A DNA stretch of 44,619 nt. It comes from CAYVCP01 sp964450565. Its GTDB lineage: Bacteria; Patescibacteriota; Minisyncoccia; Minisyncoccales; CG1-02-41-26. The notes below the pieces were generated by a model. The model saw nothing but the letters and a program-made list of their open reading frames with translations. It had not been told where the DNA came from and ran no database searches. Positions 23,917 through 31,870 of this stretch are shown here, piece by piece (positions within the stretch are counted from its first letter, which is position 1; the number at the start of each line of letters is the position of its first letter). Position numbers and translations under genes: made by a program. The DNA is taken from positions 1 to 44,619 of the forward strand of contig CAYVCP010000002.1 of NCBI GenBank assembly GCA_964450565.1, given 5' to 3'.

Positions 23917-24766
23917 ATATATATTTTTGTTTTATTAAAAAATTACTGCTGTTAGCGGTAAGTTCTATGTCACCGACTTTATCTGTTCTTAAAACTAGAA
24001 TACCAAATTCTTCCAAAAGGCTCAAGACCTCTTGGTGTGGATGACCATAACTATTCTCTTTACCACAAGATATAATAGCTAAAACAGGATCAACTTCTTT
24101 AATGAAACTAAAAGAAGAAGAAGATTTGCTACCATGATGAGCAACTTTCAAAACTTGAGAATTAAGCGAAACACCACTCTCTAATAAATCTTTTTCTACT
24201 TTCTTTGTAATGTCTCCTGTAAAAAGAAAACTAGTTTCTCCAAAAACTAATCTTGCTACTATAGAGCTATCATTATCTCCCTTTTCTCCTTTTAGGGAAA
24301 CGAAAGGGTATAAAATATCTAAAGAAGCATCTCCCATTTTAATGACCTGTCCCTTTTGAGCAATTAAAACATCTTGTTCTGATAAAAGAGAGTTCCACTT
24401 CTCAAAAGTAGCACTGTCAGTTCTACTACCTGTCCATAAAACAAGCCCTACATGATATCTTTCTATAATGTCTACCAGTCCCCTCAAATGATCATAATCT
24501 GGGTGGGTTAAGATAACTAAATCAATACTTCTATCCCAAAAAGGCATTTGAGAGGTTAATTTCTCTAGAACCATATTACTTGGCCCACCATCTATTACAA
24601 CCTGATGCCCCAAACCACTTTCAATAAAAATACTATCTCCCTGCCCAATATCAAAAAAAACAATGTCTAGGTTGCCCAAAGAAAAAACTTCTCTCCAAAC
24701 TAAAAAATTAGCTGTAAAAAGCAACACAACAAGAAACAAGATGATTTTAATTTTCCTTTGCGTCAT
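23903..24766 (-). CDS. ComEC-type metallo-beta-lactamase-fold hydrolase, membrane-anchored
   Basis: About 287 aa from the ATG at 24764-24766, 6 nt after a -10 box. A longer reading frame upstream lacks a sensible start. An N-terminal membrane helix is followed by the zinc-binding hydrolase fold: IGQGDSIFIES, DGGPSNMV, THPDYDHLRG (HxDxDH), LFTGDI, VAHHGSKSS and SCGKENSYGHPH. These are the motifs of the C-terminal domain of the DNA-uptake protein ComEC, here without the channel domain. It could process DNA or nucleotides outside the membrane. Confidence 0.85.
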   Translation of the reverse strand: MTQRKIKIILFLVVLLFTANFLVWREVFSLGNLDIVFFDIGQGDSIFIESGLGHQVVIDGGPSNMVLEKLTSQMPFWDRSIDLVILTHPDYDHLRGLVDIIERYHVGLVLWTGSRTDSATFEKWNSLLSEQDVLIAQKGQVIKMGDASLDILYPFVSLKGEKGDNDSSIVARLVFGETSFLFTGDITKKVEKDLLESGVSLNSQVLKVAHHGSKSSSSFSFIKEVDPVLAIISCGKENSYGHPHQEVLSLLEEFGILVLRTDKVGDIELTANSSNFLIKQKYIYERN

Positions 24767-24772
24767 TGTTTT

Positions 24773-24778
24773 ACTATA
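24773..24778 (-). promoter_or_regulatory. -10 box giving a leaderless hydrolase mRNA
   Basis: TATAGT on the minus strand ends 6 nt before the ATG at 24766. The -35 is poor. Confidence 0.45.
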
Positions 24779-24812
24779 GCTTAAGTATACAATAAAGAAA
24801 GGAGGTCTAATT

Positions 24813-24852
24813 CTAGGATACTCAAACATCCCTAACGAATGATCTATCCTAG
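24813..24852. repeat. Inverted repeat between divergent genes
   Basis: CTAGGATA (24813-24820) and TATCCTAG (24845-24852) are exact inverted copies 24 nt apart, just upstream of the plus-strand promoter. It may be an operator or a hairpin in an upstream transcript. An AAAGGAGG without a following ORF lies at 24796-24803. Confidence 0.4.
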
Positions 24853-24860
24853 TTTTAATG

Positions 24861-24888
24861 TTGACAAAATAATAATAGTTGATATAAG
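24861..24888 (+). promoter_or_regulatory. Promoter of the 24927 gene
   Basis: -35 TTGACA (24861-24866), 16-nt spacer, -10 TATAAG (24883-24888). Confidence 0.7.
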
Positions 24889-24926
24889 AGAAATAACTTT
24901 TATCCAAACAAAGAAAGGAGCATCTT

Positions 24927-25133
24927 TTGAAAATAGGAAACGTTTCGTTAATATTGTTTGAAAAAGTTAAGGTAGTAAAGAGGGATCCCACCGACGAAGA
25001 ATCTTTTGTTCAAGTGGGAATGAAGGGTACCGTTAGTAGGGTATCCGAAGGAAAAAAAATAGTTTATGTAAAATTTCCAGAGTGTTCGATGGCGCTCCCT
25101 GTGCCATCTTCTATACTGGAGCTACAGAGGTAA
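24927..25133 (+). CDS. Small basic protein, possible SH3/KOW-like fold, TTG start
   Basis: 68 aa. It starts at TTG (24927-24929), 6 nt after GGAG in AAAGGAG. The pattern KVKVVKRDP then VGMKGTVSRV then KIVYVKFPE looks like a small beta-barrel of SH3/KOW type, but no family can be named. It is monocistronic, with its own promoter and a strong terminator, and divergent from the hydrolase. Confidence 0.65.
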   Translation: MKIGNVSLILFEKVKVVKRDPTDEESFVQVGMKGTVSRVSEGKKIVYVKFPECSMALPVPSSILELQR

Positions 25134-25172
25134 TACCTCCCCAAGAAGAACCAGGGGGCACTAACACCATTC

Positions 25173-25213
25173 GCCCACCTATCCGTACATTAGATAGGTG
25201 GGACTATTTTTTT
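25173..25213 (+). terminator. Terminator of the 24927 gene
   Basis: A 10-bp stem CCCACCTATC/GATAGGTGGG (25174-25183 with 25193-25202) followed by ACTATTTTTTT. The T-run overlaps the stop of the minus-strand DUF1858 gene. Confidence 0.85.
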
Positions 25214-25395
25214 GCATTTAACTCTTCCAAAAGACTCTCTAAATCAATATTATAAGCTTTACAAATGTTTTCTAAAGTTAATTCTGTCATTTCCATCTTC
25301 ATCATGGGACATGTCAAACAAGGAACTTTAAACTTCTTTAGAACATTTTCTTTGTTAATTACTTCAGACAAGGTTGTATTTTTTGTAATTTTCAT
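25204..25395 (-). CDS. DUF1858 domain protein
   Basis: 63 aa covering a whole DUF1858 domain (TTLSEVINKENVLKKF, then VPCLTCPMM, then LTLENICKAYNIDLESLLEEL). This small helical domain is found alone or at the N terminus of ScdA-like iron-sulfur repair proteins, and the CLTC pair may bind a metal or redox centre. It overlaps thiI by 4 nt (ATGA) as the last gene of the iorA-iorB-thiI operon, which fits a sulfur/redox task. Confidence 0.85.
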   Translation of the reverse strand: MKITKNTTLSEVINKENVLKKFKVPCLTCPMMKMEMTELTLENICKAYNIDLESLLEELNAKK

Positions 25396-26546
25396 ATTTT
25401 TTCAACTTCTACTTCTTTAACTGCTTGTTTAACTAACTTTTTTATATCAATCTTTTTTTCTTCTTTCAAAACCTCTTTCAAATCAGCATTAGTTTCTGGA
25501 TGATCTGGCAAGAATCTACTACAACAATCTTGATGAGGTTGTATTGATAGGTTGAATGTGCCAATTTCTTTTGCCTTTTCAATAATCTCTTTTTTATCTT
25601 TAGTAATCAAAGGCTTTAAAGAAAGAGAGTCTGTTGCTTTATCAATAACGCTTAAATTAGGTAAGGTTTGAGAGGCAACTTGACCCACGTTTTCTCCTGT
25701 CACCAAAACCCTAGCTTTTTCCTTTTCTGCTATCTCTCTAGCTATCCTTAACATCATTCTCCTATAAAGGACAACTCTTAGTTTTTCTTTAGTGTGTAAT
25801 AAAATCTGTTTTTGAATCTCAGCAAAAGGAACAAGATAAAGTTTGGAATCAAGCTGATATTTATCTAAAATCTTTACTAGGTCTCTTACTTTATCTATAG
25901 AAAATTTATTAACATAAGGAAGAGCGTGAAAATGACAGAAAACTAATCTAATACCTCTTTTCATAGCATAAAAACTTGCTACAGGAGAATCTATGCCTCC
26001 AGAGATTAAACTTACTGCCTTACCCGAAACAGAAACAGGTAAACCCCTTAATCCTTCTATTTTTTCTGTAAACAAAAAACAATACTTTTCAACTAACTCA
26101 ATAAACAAAGTAATATCAGGGTCTTTTAACCTTACTTTCTTTGTAAGCTTTTGGAGAACTTCTTCCCCTACTTTCTCGTTAACTCCTTGAGAAGTTAAGG
26201 CAATTTCTTTATTAGATCTAGAACAATCAATTTTAAACGTTTGGAAACTTTTTGCTTCTAAAATTTGAACCGCTTTTTCTCTAATAACATCAATGTTTTG
26301 TTCACAAGAAACAGCAAAACTAAAATTAGCAATTCCAAAAACATTTAATAATTGCTTGCTTATATGATTTTCATCATACCCTTCTTTCAGAATGATTAAA
26401 ATCCTGCCCGATATTCTTTTAACTTTATAAAGGTCACTTTGAAGAACTTTTTCAATATTTTGTATCAATCTTTCTTCAAAAAACTTCCTATTCTTTCCCT
26501 TTAACCCTATCTCATCATAATGACAAATTACATATCTATTTTCCAT
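25392..26546 (-). CDS. thiI: tRNA 4-thiouridine synthase, without rhodanese domain
   Basis: 384 aa. The N-terminal ferredoxin-like and THUMP RNA-binding domains (VICHYDEIGLKGKNRKFFEERL onward) are followed by the PP-loop SGGIDSPVASF and the typical CCSRFLPDHPETNADL end. It adds sulfur to U8 of tRNA. The C-terminal rhodanese domain of the E. coli enzyme is absent, as in many archaeal and Gram-positive forms, so sulfur must come from another carrier such as IscS. It overlaps iorB by 11 nt. Confidence 0.94.
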   Translation of the reverse strand: MENRYVICHYDEIGLKGKNRKFFEERLIQNIEKVLQSDLYKVKRISGRILIILKEGYDENHISKQLLNVFGIANFSFAVSCEQNIDVIREKAVQILEAKSFQTFKIDCSRSNKEIALTSQGVNEKVGEEVLQKLTKKVRLKDPDITLFIELVEKYCFLFTEKIEGLRGLPVSVSGKAVSLISGGIDSPVASFYAMKRGIRLVFCHFHALPYVNKFSIDKVRDLVKILDKYQLDSKLYLVPFAEIQKQILLHTKEKLRVVLYRRMMLRIAREIAEKEKARVLVTGENVGQVASQTLPNLSVIDKATDSLSLKPLITKDKKEIIEKAKEIGTFNLSIQPHQDCCSRFLPDHPETNADLKEVLKEEKKIDIKKLVKQAVKEVEVEKI

Positions 26547-27114
26547 ACTTTTTCGCTAACTCTAAGGCCCCTAGATTAGACTCAACATGTTTTTCTGACA
26601 TCATCTTTTTTATACTAGAAACTAAATATTGTTCTTGTAAAGGAAGAAATCCTTTAGAAATTGCATATCCCAAAAGAAACATACCACAAAAGATATCGCT
26701 TTTTAGTTCTTTTTGACAAATGTTTGAAGCTTCTATGAAATAGTGTTTTCTTTGAATCTTTTCTAAACTATTTTGTATTTGTTTTTCAGAAAGAGAATCA
26801 GATAAGGTCGCTGTCTTATATTTGTTAATTAAAAATATAGAATCTTTTTTAGAATACTCAGCCATAGATAAAGCTTCTTGCATTTCTAAAGCTATCATTA
26901 AATCACCCGTTCTTTTTGCAACCACAGGAGAAAATACTTCTTTCCCAAACCTTAAATGAACAGAAACAGAACCTCCTCTCTGGCTTAAACCATGTAGCTC
27001 TGAAGTTTTTACATCAAAACCAGCCTCAAAACAGGCTCCAGCCAAAACTTTTAATAGGGTTATAAGACCCTGTCCCCCTACCCCAGATATTATAATATTA
27101 AATACTTGTTTCAT
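26536..27114 (-). CDS. iorB: Indolepyruvate ferredoxin oxidoreductase, beta subunit
   Basis: 192 aa gamma-type 2-oxoacid:ferredoxin oxidoreductase domain: IIISGVGGQGLITL, ELHGLSQRGGSVSVHLRFG. With IorA it oxidises aryl pyruvates made from aromatic amino acids to acyl-CoA and reduces ferredoxin. The start overlaps the iorA stop (ATGA). Confidence 0.93.
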   Translation of the reverse strand: MKQVFNIIISGVGGQGLITLLKVLAGACFEAGFDVKTSELHGLSQRGGSVSVHLRFGKEVFSPVVAKRTGDLMIALEMQEALSMAEYSKKDSIFLINKYKTATLSDSLSEKQIQNSLEKIQRKHYFIEASNICQKELKSDIFCGMFLLGYAISKGFLPLQEQYLVSSIKKMMSEKHVESNLGALELAKKYGK

Positions 27115-28736
27115 TTTTTCATTTGTCTTCTATGATAAAGACCACAAACTCTACGAGCAATAATAACTGACATTTCTTTTTTATTCAAAAAGTCTTTTAT
27201 GGTTTCTACTAATTCTTTATATTCTTGCTCTTGATCTAAAACCCGCACATTCTTTATTTGCATTGCTTTCAAAAGATCCTCTATCTTAATTTGCGGAGAT
27301 TCTTCTGTGCCTGTTTTTCCCATACCAGGGTTAGGTTGTTGCCCTGTCATAGCTGTAATTCTATTGTCTAAAATGATAATTAAAGGGTTTGATTTATTAT
27401 AAGAAGCGTTTAATAAGGCAGGGATTCCAGAATGAAAAAAGGTTCCATCTCCAATAAAAGCAATTATTTTCTGATTTGTTGCTTTTTTAATTCCATGAGC
27501 TATACCAACCCCAGAACCCATACAAGACAAGTAATCATAAAGATTATGAGGAGGAAGAGAAGCCATCATATAACAACCAATATCTCCTCCAAAAATTGTA
27601 TTCTTGGGAGCAACTTGCTTTACAGCAGAAAAAAGTTTCCAATAAGGACAAGTTGGCCAACCAATGCAAAATCTAGGCAGATGTTTTACTTTCTTAATAG
27701 CGAACTCTTTCTTTTTATTATATCTTTTTCCTAAAAGTTTCATTACTCCTTCCATCACATCTTCAAAAGACAACTCCCCAACTTCTTTGACACTTAATAT
27801 TTTTATATTACAATCTATTGATCTAACTTCTTTTTCTAAATAATTATCTAGTTCTTCTACAATAAGAACACTATCTAAATTTTTAAGAAACTTTTTAATC
27901 TTTTGCTCTGCTAGAGGATAAAAAATACCTATTTTTAAAACAGGTAAATCTAATCCTATCTCTTTCAAAACTTCTTTTACATAAAGATACGAAACACCAG
28001 AAGTAATAATCCCCTTTTTACCCTTACCTTCAAGAAGATTCAATTCTGATTTCTCAGCAAACTCTTTCATTCTCTTGATTTTATTTAAAAGTTCTTCTTT
28101 CATTTCAAGCACCCTAGGGGGCATAGTAACAAACCTATTTCTATCTTTTACAAACTTACCTTTAAAATTTGTTTTTTTGATTAAAGAAAGAGGAACAGGC
28201 ATTCTTTGATGAGCTACTCTGGTTGTTAGTCTTACCATAACAGGCAATTCAAACTTAGCAGAAATCTTAAAAGCTTCTTTTATAAACTCCTTGCATTCTT
28301 TTGGATTACTTGGTTCTAATGTAGGAATATGAGCCAAATAAGAAAAGCCTCTTGAATTCTCTTCAGATTGAGCAGAACTATGGCAAGAAGGATCATCAGC
28401 TACAACCAAAACAAAAGGTCCTTTAGAACCTGTGTACAAAAAAGGAAGCAAAGCATCAGAACAAACATTCAGTCCAAAATTCTTCATAGCTACCAAGGTT
28501 TTTAATCCAGAAAAAGAAGCTCCTATCCCAGCTTCTAAAGCTAACTTTTCATTAGTAGAAAACTCAAAGTAAACACCTTGTTGTTTCGCTATTTTAGAAA
28601 AGACGTTTCCAATTTCAGATGCTGGAGTACCAGGATAAGTGGTAACAAATTGAACACCAGCTTCTAAAGATCCCCTTACAATAGCCTCGTTTCCTAATAG
28701 AATTGATTGACCTGATTTTTTTAAAATTTCCTTCAT
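27111..28736 (-). CDS. iorA: Indolepyruvate ferredoxin oxidoreductase, alpha subunit, lacking the ferredoxin domain
   Basis: 541 aa. The pyrimidine-binding half begins GNEAIVRGSLEAGVQFVTTYPGTPASE. The C-terminal half binds thiamine diphosphate: GDIGCYMM, GSGVGIAHG, IGDGTFFHSGIPAL and DNRITAMTGQQPNPG. The usual CPGCPH is replaced by CIGWPTCPYW. Typical IorA proteins run to about 600-650 aa and end in a two-[4Fe-4S] ferredoxin domain; here the protein stops at RRQMKK with iorB overlapping, so that domain is truly absent and electrons must leave through a separate ferredoxin. Confidence 0.92.
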   Translation of the reverse strand: MKEILKKSGQSILLGNEAIVRGSLEAGVQFVTTYPGTPASEIGNVFSKIAKQQGVYFEFSTNEKLALEAGIGASFSGLKTLVAMKNFGLNVCSDALLPFLYTGSKGPFVLVVADDPSCHSSAQSEENSRGFSYLAHIPTLEPSNPKECKEFIKEAFKISAKFELPVMVRLTTRVAHQRMPVPLSLIKKTNFKGKFVKDRNRFVTMPPRVLEMKEELLNKIKRMKEFAEKSELNLLEGKGKKGIITSGVSYLYVKEVLKEIGLDLPVLKIGIFYPLAEQKIKKFLKNLDSVLIVEELDNYLEKEVRSIDCNIKILSVKEVGELSFEDVMEGVMKLLGKRYNKKKEFAIKKVKHLPRFCIGWPTCPYWKLFSAVKQVAPKNTIFGGDIGCYMMASLPPHNLYDYLSCMGSGVGIAHGIKKATNQKIIAFIGDGTFFHSGIPALLNASYNKSNPLIIILDNRITAMTGQQPNPGMGKTGTEESPQIKIEDLLKAMQIKNVRVLDQEQEYKELVETIKDFLNKKEMSVIIARRVCGLYHRRQMKK

Positions 28737-28745
28737 TTAATTATG

Positions 28746-28774
28746 ATTTTACCATAATCATATGTGGAAGTAAA
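28746..28774 (-). promoter_or_regulatory. iorA operon promoter
   Basis: Extended -10 TATGGTAAAAT (TAAAAT at 28746-28751) with a -35-like TTTACT (28769-28774), spacer 17. The ATG is 9 nt after the -10, so the leader is at most 2-3 nt. Confidence 0.55.
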
Positions 28775-28804
28775 TTGACAAAAATAAGAAAAAGTGTAGT
28801 ATTA

Positions 28805-28904
28805 NNNNNNNNNNNNNNNNNNNNNNNNNNNNNNNNNNNNNNNNNNNNNNNNNNNNNNNNNNNNNNNNNNNNNNNNNNNNNNNNNNNNNNNNNNNNNNNN
28901 NNNN
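28805..28904. other. Assembly gap flanked by identical 55-mers
   Basis: Bases 28750-28804 equal 28905-28959, so the contig ends overlap. The true intergenic region between iorA and mnmA is about 150 bp and contains the plus-strand small RNA candidate. Confidence 0.85.
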
Positions 28905-28929
28905 TACCATAATCATATGTGGAAGTAAA

Positions 28930-28957
28930 TTGACAAAAATAAGAAAAAGTGTAGTAT
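28930..28957 (+). promoter_or_regulatory. Promoter of the plus-strand small RNA
   Basis: -35 TTGACA (28930-28935), 16-nt spacer, -10 TAGTAT (28952-28957). Confidence 0.6.
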
Positions 28958-28963
28958 TAAAAA

Positions 28964-29046
28964 ATATTAGTTATTTAGTTTGTTCCAAGGAAAGTCGCCA
29001 GGAACTTACAACCCTCTGGGAGAAGACTGTGTCTTCTCCCTTTTTA
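28964..29046 (+). ncRNA. Free-standing small RNA candidate, about 83 nt
   Basis: It has its own promoter and a very strong terminator: a 10-bp stem GGGAGAAGAC/GTCTTCTCCC (29018-29040) followed by TTTTT. Upstream of it GTTCC/GGAAC (28982-28986 with 29001-29005) plus an inner GG/CC pair form a second hairpin with loop AAAGTCG. There is no ORF with a plausible start. Both flanking genes are on the other strand, and the last bases overlap the 3' end of mnmA in antisense. No known RNA family was recognised. Confidence 0.6.
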
Positions 29047-30021
29047 TTTTATAACCCCACCTCCTATTAATTTTTCTTTCCTATAAAAGACTACTGATTG
29101 ACCTTTGGTAATTGATTTTTGAGGTCTATCAAATATTATTTTTCCTTTATAAAAAATACCAGAAACAAAATTTGAATTATATCTTATCTTAACTTTTACT
29201 TTCTCTTTTATTTTCGGGTTTAAAAAGAAATTACCTTGTTTGAAAAATAATTCTCTTTTTCCTAAATCAGACTTAGAGATAACAAGCTCATTCTTTTTTA
29301 CGTCTTTTTTGATAACATACCAAGGCCCTCCCGATAAACCAATTTTTTTTCTTTGTCCGATAGTATAAAAGAAAAGACCCTTATGACTTCCTAAAATCTT
29401 TCTTTCATCAGAAACTATTTTTCCTCTTTTACCTTTTAATTTTGTTTTTAAAAAATTATCTATTCCGTTGGAAATAAAGCAAATTTCTTGAGACTCTTTT
29501 TCTTTTATGTCTAAAGATATATCCTCTGCTATTTTTTTTACTTCTTTTTTTGTTAAAGAACCTAAGGGAAAAAGAGTTTTTCTCAATATATCTTTCTTCA
29601 ATCTCCAGAGCAAATATGTTTGATCTTTAATTTTATCTTTGGGTATAGCTAAATAACTCTTTTCATTTTTAGCATAATGCCCTGTAGCTATGAAATCAGC
29701 TTTTTGTTTTTTCATTTCCTGAAAAAGAAACTTAAACTTAACTTCGCTGTTGCATAAAACACAAGGATTAGGGGTGTTACCTCTCAAATATTCTTTCAGA
29801 AAATAGTCAATGATTGTTTTTTTAAACTCCTTTCTCTTATCCAAAACAATCAAAGGAATTTGAAGTTTCTTTGCTATTCTCTTTACTTCTCTTGTTTTAC
29901 TGTTATTGTGTAATTTTAAAAAAAGACCAAAGACATCAAACCCTTTATTTTTTAAAATTGAAGCTACTACAGAGCTATCTACCCCACCAGACATTGCCAC
30001 AATCACGCTACTTTTTTTCAT
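29044..30021 (-). CDS. mnmA: tRNA-specific 2-thiouridylase
   Basis: About 325 aa from the ATG at 30019-30021 (MKKSSVIVAMSGGVDSSV); an upstream ATG exists but would overlap iscU further. The PP-loop SGGVDSS, TGHYAK, catalytic NPCVLCNSEVKF and second Cys in SQEICFI are present, with the C-terminal barrel ending GQSVVFYRKEKLIGGG. It puts sulfur on U34 of Lys, Glu and Gln tRNAs. It follows iscS and iscU in one operon, a direct sulfur-relay set. Confidence 0.95.
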   Translation of the reverse strand: MKKSSVIVAMSGGVDSSVVASILKNKGFDVFGLFLKLHNNSKTREVKRIAKKLQIPLIVLDKRKEFKKTIIDYFLKEYLRGNTPNPCVLCNSEVKFKFLFQEMKKQKADFIATGHYAKNEKSYLAIPKDKIKDQTYLLWRLKKDILRKTLFPLGSLTKKEVKKIAEDISLDIKEKESQEICFISNGIDNFLKTKLKGKRGKIVSDERKILGSHKGLFFYTIGQRKKIGLSGGPWYVIKKDVKKNELVISKSDLGKRELFFKQGNFFLNPKIKEKVKVKIRYNSNFVSGIFYKGKIIFDRPQKSITKGQSVVFYRKEKLIGGGVIK

Positions 30022-30376
30022 AATCTTTAATAGCTTCTTTGAGAGCATACTCAGCTAAAGAGGTGCAATGAATTTTTTGCTGAGGCAGTTCTCCTAATTC
30101 CTTTAATACATCATCGAACTTTACCTTTTTTGCTTCTTTAATGGTTTTACCTTTAGCTATCTCACAAATTATATCAGAAGAAGCTATGGCATGCCCACAA
30201 CCCAAAGTCTCAAACTTAATATCTTCTATTATGTTATTTTTAACCTTAAGATAAACTTTCATAACATCACCACATTTTAAATTATGAGTGCTTCCTAAAC
30301 CATCTGCATTTTTAATCTTTCCCATATTCTTGGGATGCAAAAAATGTTCTTTTACTTTTTTAGAATAATAGATCAT
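30008..30376 (-). CDS. iscU: Fe-S cluster scaffold IscU/NifU N-terminal type
   Basis: 122 aa. It begins YYSKKVKEHFLHPKNMG, has the three conserved cysteines in KCGDVM, GCGHAIASSD and HCTSLAEYAL, and has the length of a stand-alone scaffold. It overlaps iscS by 4 nt. It receives sulfur from IscS and assembles clusters for HydA, the flavoprotein and ferredoxins. Confidence 0.93.
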   Translation of the reverse strand: MIYYSKKVKEHFLHPKNMGKIKNADGLGSTHNLKCGDVMKVYLKVKNNIIEDIKFETLGCGHAIASSDIICEIAKGKTIKEAKKVKFDDVLKELGELPQQKIHCTSLAEYALKEAIKDYEKK

Positions 30377-31491
30377 AGATATCCTGATACTTTTCTTAAT
30401 TTATAAACTAAAGAAATGAGAACTTTAATAAAATAATCAATCTCTGTCTTTGTGTTTTCTTTTCCTAAACTAATTCTTAATGATCCATGCGCTTTATTTC
30501 CTAAAGCCGAAAGAACATGAGAAGACTCCAAAGAACCTGTGGAACAAGCAGAACCCGTAGAACAAAAAATACCCCTTTCATCTAAAGCTATAACCAGAGC
30601 TTCTCCCTCTACTCCCTCAAAACTAAAATTCACATTATTACACAATCTTCTTTCTTTATCTCCGTTCAAAAAAGAGTTTGGTATTTCTTTCATAATTCTT
30701 TCAATTAAATAATCTCTTAATTCTTTAATCTTTGAATTATCTTTTTCAATTAACTCAATTGCTTTTGCGAAACCAACAATCAAAGCTGTATTCTCTGTCC
30801 CTGGCCTTAAATCCATTTCTTGACCTCCACCAAATATGATAGGATCTAATTTAACGCCTTTTTTAACAAAAAGAGCTCCAATTCCTTTGGGGCCATAAAT
30901 TTTATGAGAAGATAGGGTTAAAAGATCTACTTTTAAATCTCTAACATCACAATTTAAGTAATTGGTAGCTTGAACAGCATCACAGTGAAAAACTATGTCT
31001 TTTTTAGATAAAAAATCTCCTATCTCTTTTATGGGTTGTATGGTTCCAATTTCATTGTTTGCATACATAATGGAAACAAAAGAAGTATTCTCTCTAATTT
31101 CTTTTTTTAAATCTTCTACTTTTACAATTCCTTCTTTTTTAATAGGAAGAAAACTTACTTCAATACCTTTCTTTTCTAAAAAACGAAAGGTATTTAAAAC
31201 AGCAGGATGCTCAATTAAAGAAGTAATAACACGATCTCCTTTCTTAACTGTTCCTCTTATGGCAATATTATTACTTTCTGTAGCAGATCCTGTAAAGATA
31301 ATTTCAGAAGCAGAACAACATAAAAAAGAAGCAATCTTTTCCCTGCTTTCATCGATGGCTCTTCTTGACACTTGTCCCAAAGAATGGATTGAAGAAGCAT
31401 TGCCATAATTCTCTTTCAAAAAAGGTAACATTGCTTTTAAAACTCTTTTGTCAATCTTTGTTGTAGCTGCATTGTCTAGGTATATTTGCAT
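30373..31491 (-). CDS. iscS: Cysteine desulfurase (IscS/NifS family)
   Basis: 372-aa PLP enzyme that releases sulfur from cysteine. It begins YLDNAATTKIDKRVL. The PLP lysine is in SSHKIYGPKGIGALF and the persulfide cysteine in GSACSTGSLESSHVL, the group I loop. It heads the iscS-iscU-mnmA operon. The ATG at 31489-31491 is 5 nt after a -10 box, with no SD. Confidence 0.96.
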   Translation of the reverse strand: MQIYLDNAATTKIDKRVLKAMLPFLKENYGNASSIHSLGQVSRRAIDESREKIASFLCCSASEIIFTGSATESNNIAIRGTVKKGDRVITSLIEHPAVLNTFRFLEKKGIEVSFLPIKKEGIVKVEDLKKEIRENTSFVSIMYANNEIGTIQPIKEIGDFLSKKDIVFHCDAVQATNYLNCDVRDLKVDLLTLSSHKIYGPKGIGALFVKKGVKLDPIIFGGGQEMDLRPGTENTALIVGFAKAIELIEKDNSKIKELRDYLIERIMKEIPNSFLNGDKERRLCNNVNFSFEGVEGEALVIALDERGIFCSTGSACSTGSLESSHVLSALGNKAHGSLRISLGKENTKTEIDYFIKVLISLVYKLRKVSGYL

Positions 31492-31496
31492 GCTTT

Positions 31497-31502
31497 TTTA
31501 TA
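31497..31502 (-). promoter_or_regulatory. -10 box giving a leaderless iscS mRNA
   Basis: TATAAA on the minus strand ends 5 nt before the ATG. The -35 match is weak (TTTTCT, at the tail of the preceding terminator). Confidence 0.45.
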
Positions 31503-31518
31503 ACACACATTAATATAA

Positions 31519-31558
31519 TAGAAAAGGATCAGAATTGCCTTAAAGACAAGACTGATCC
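31519..31558 (-). terminator. Terminator of the 31848 gene
   Basis: GGATCAG/CTGATCC (31526-31532 with 31552-31558) encloses an inner TTGTC/GGCAA hairpin and is followed by TTTTC on the minus strand. Confidence 0.8.
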
Positions 31559-31569
31559 ACTTGGTTGTA

Positions 31570-31848
31570 TTAGAAAGATGAGGTGGCAGAAGTTCCTGCC
31601 ACAAAAATTTTTTTCTGTTTTTTTCCTTCAAATTCAATGGTCCTTATCGATATGATGCAACCATCGAATATTTTAGCTCCCTCCACTGCTTCTTTTGGTA
31701 CATCTAAGGTGTAGTCGGGTTCTCCGGGCCCCCCAAAATATTCCTGGTAAGTGACGCGATAAAAACTTTTTCCTTTTTTATCGCTAAGCTCTTTGAGATC
31801 TGTTACCAACAGATCTCTCTGAATTTTTTTGGATCTTTCCTTTACCAT
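31570..31848 (-). CDS. Small hypothetical protein with strong SD
   Basis: 92-aa basic soluble protein, not recognised. Segments FYRVTYQEYFGGPGEPDYTLDVP and GCIISIRTIEFEGKKQKKIFVAG look like beta strands. GGGAGG precedes the ATG by 5-6 nt. Its own terminator separates it from iscS. It may be transcribed with the nuclease gene upstream, 22 nt away after gap merging. Confidence 0.65.
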   Translation of the reverse strand: MVKERSKKIQRDLLVTDLKELSDKKGKSFYRVTYQEYFGGPGEPDYTLDVPKEAVEGAKIFDGCIISIRTIEFEGKKQKKIFVAGTSATSSF

Positions 31849-31870
31849 TTTTTCCTCCCTAATTTAAGGT

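Noticed and set aside
28703..28912. Plus-strand ORF across the gap near iorA
   Set aside because: It depends on reading through Ns, overlaps iorA and its promoter in antisense, and has no RBS.
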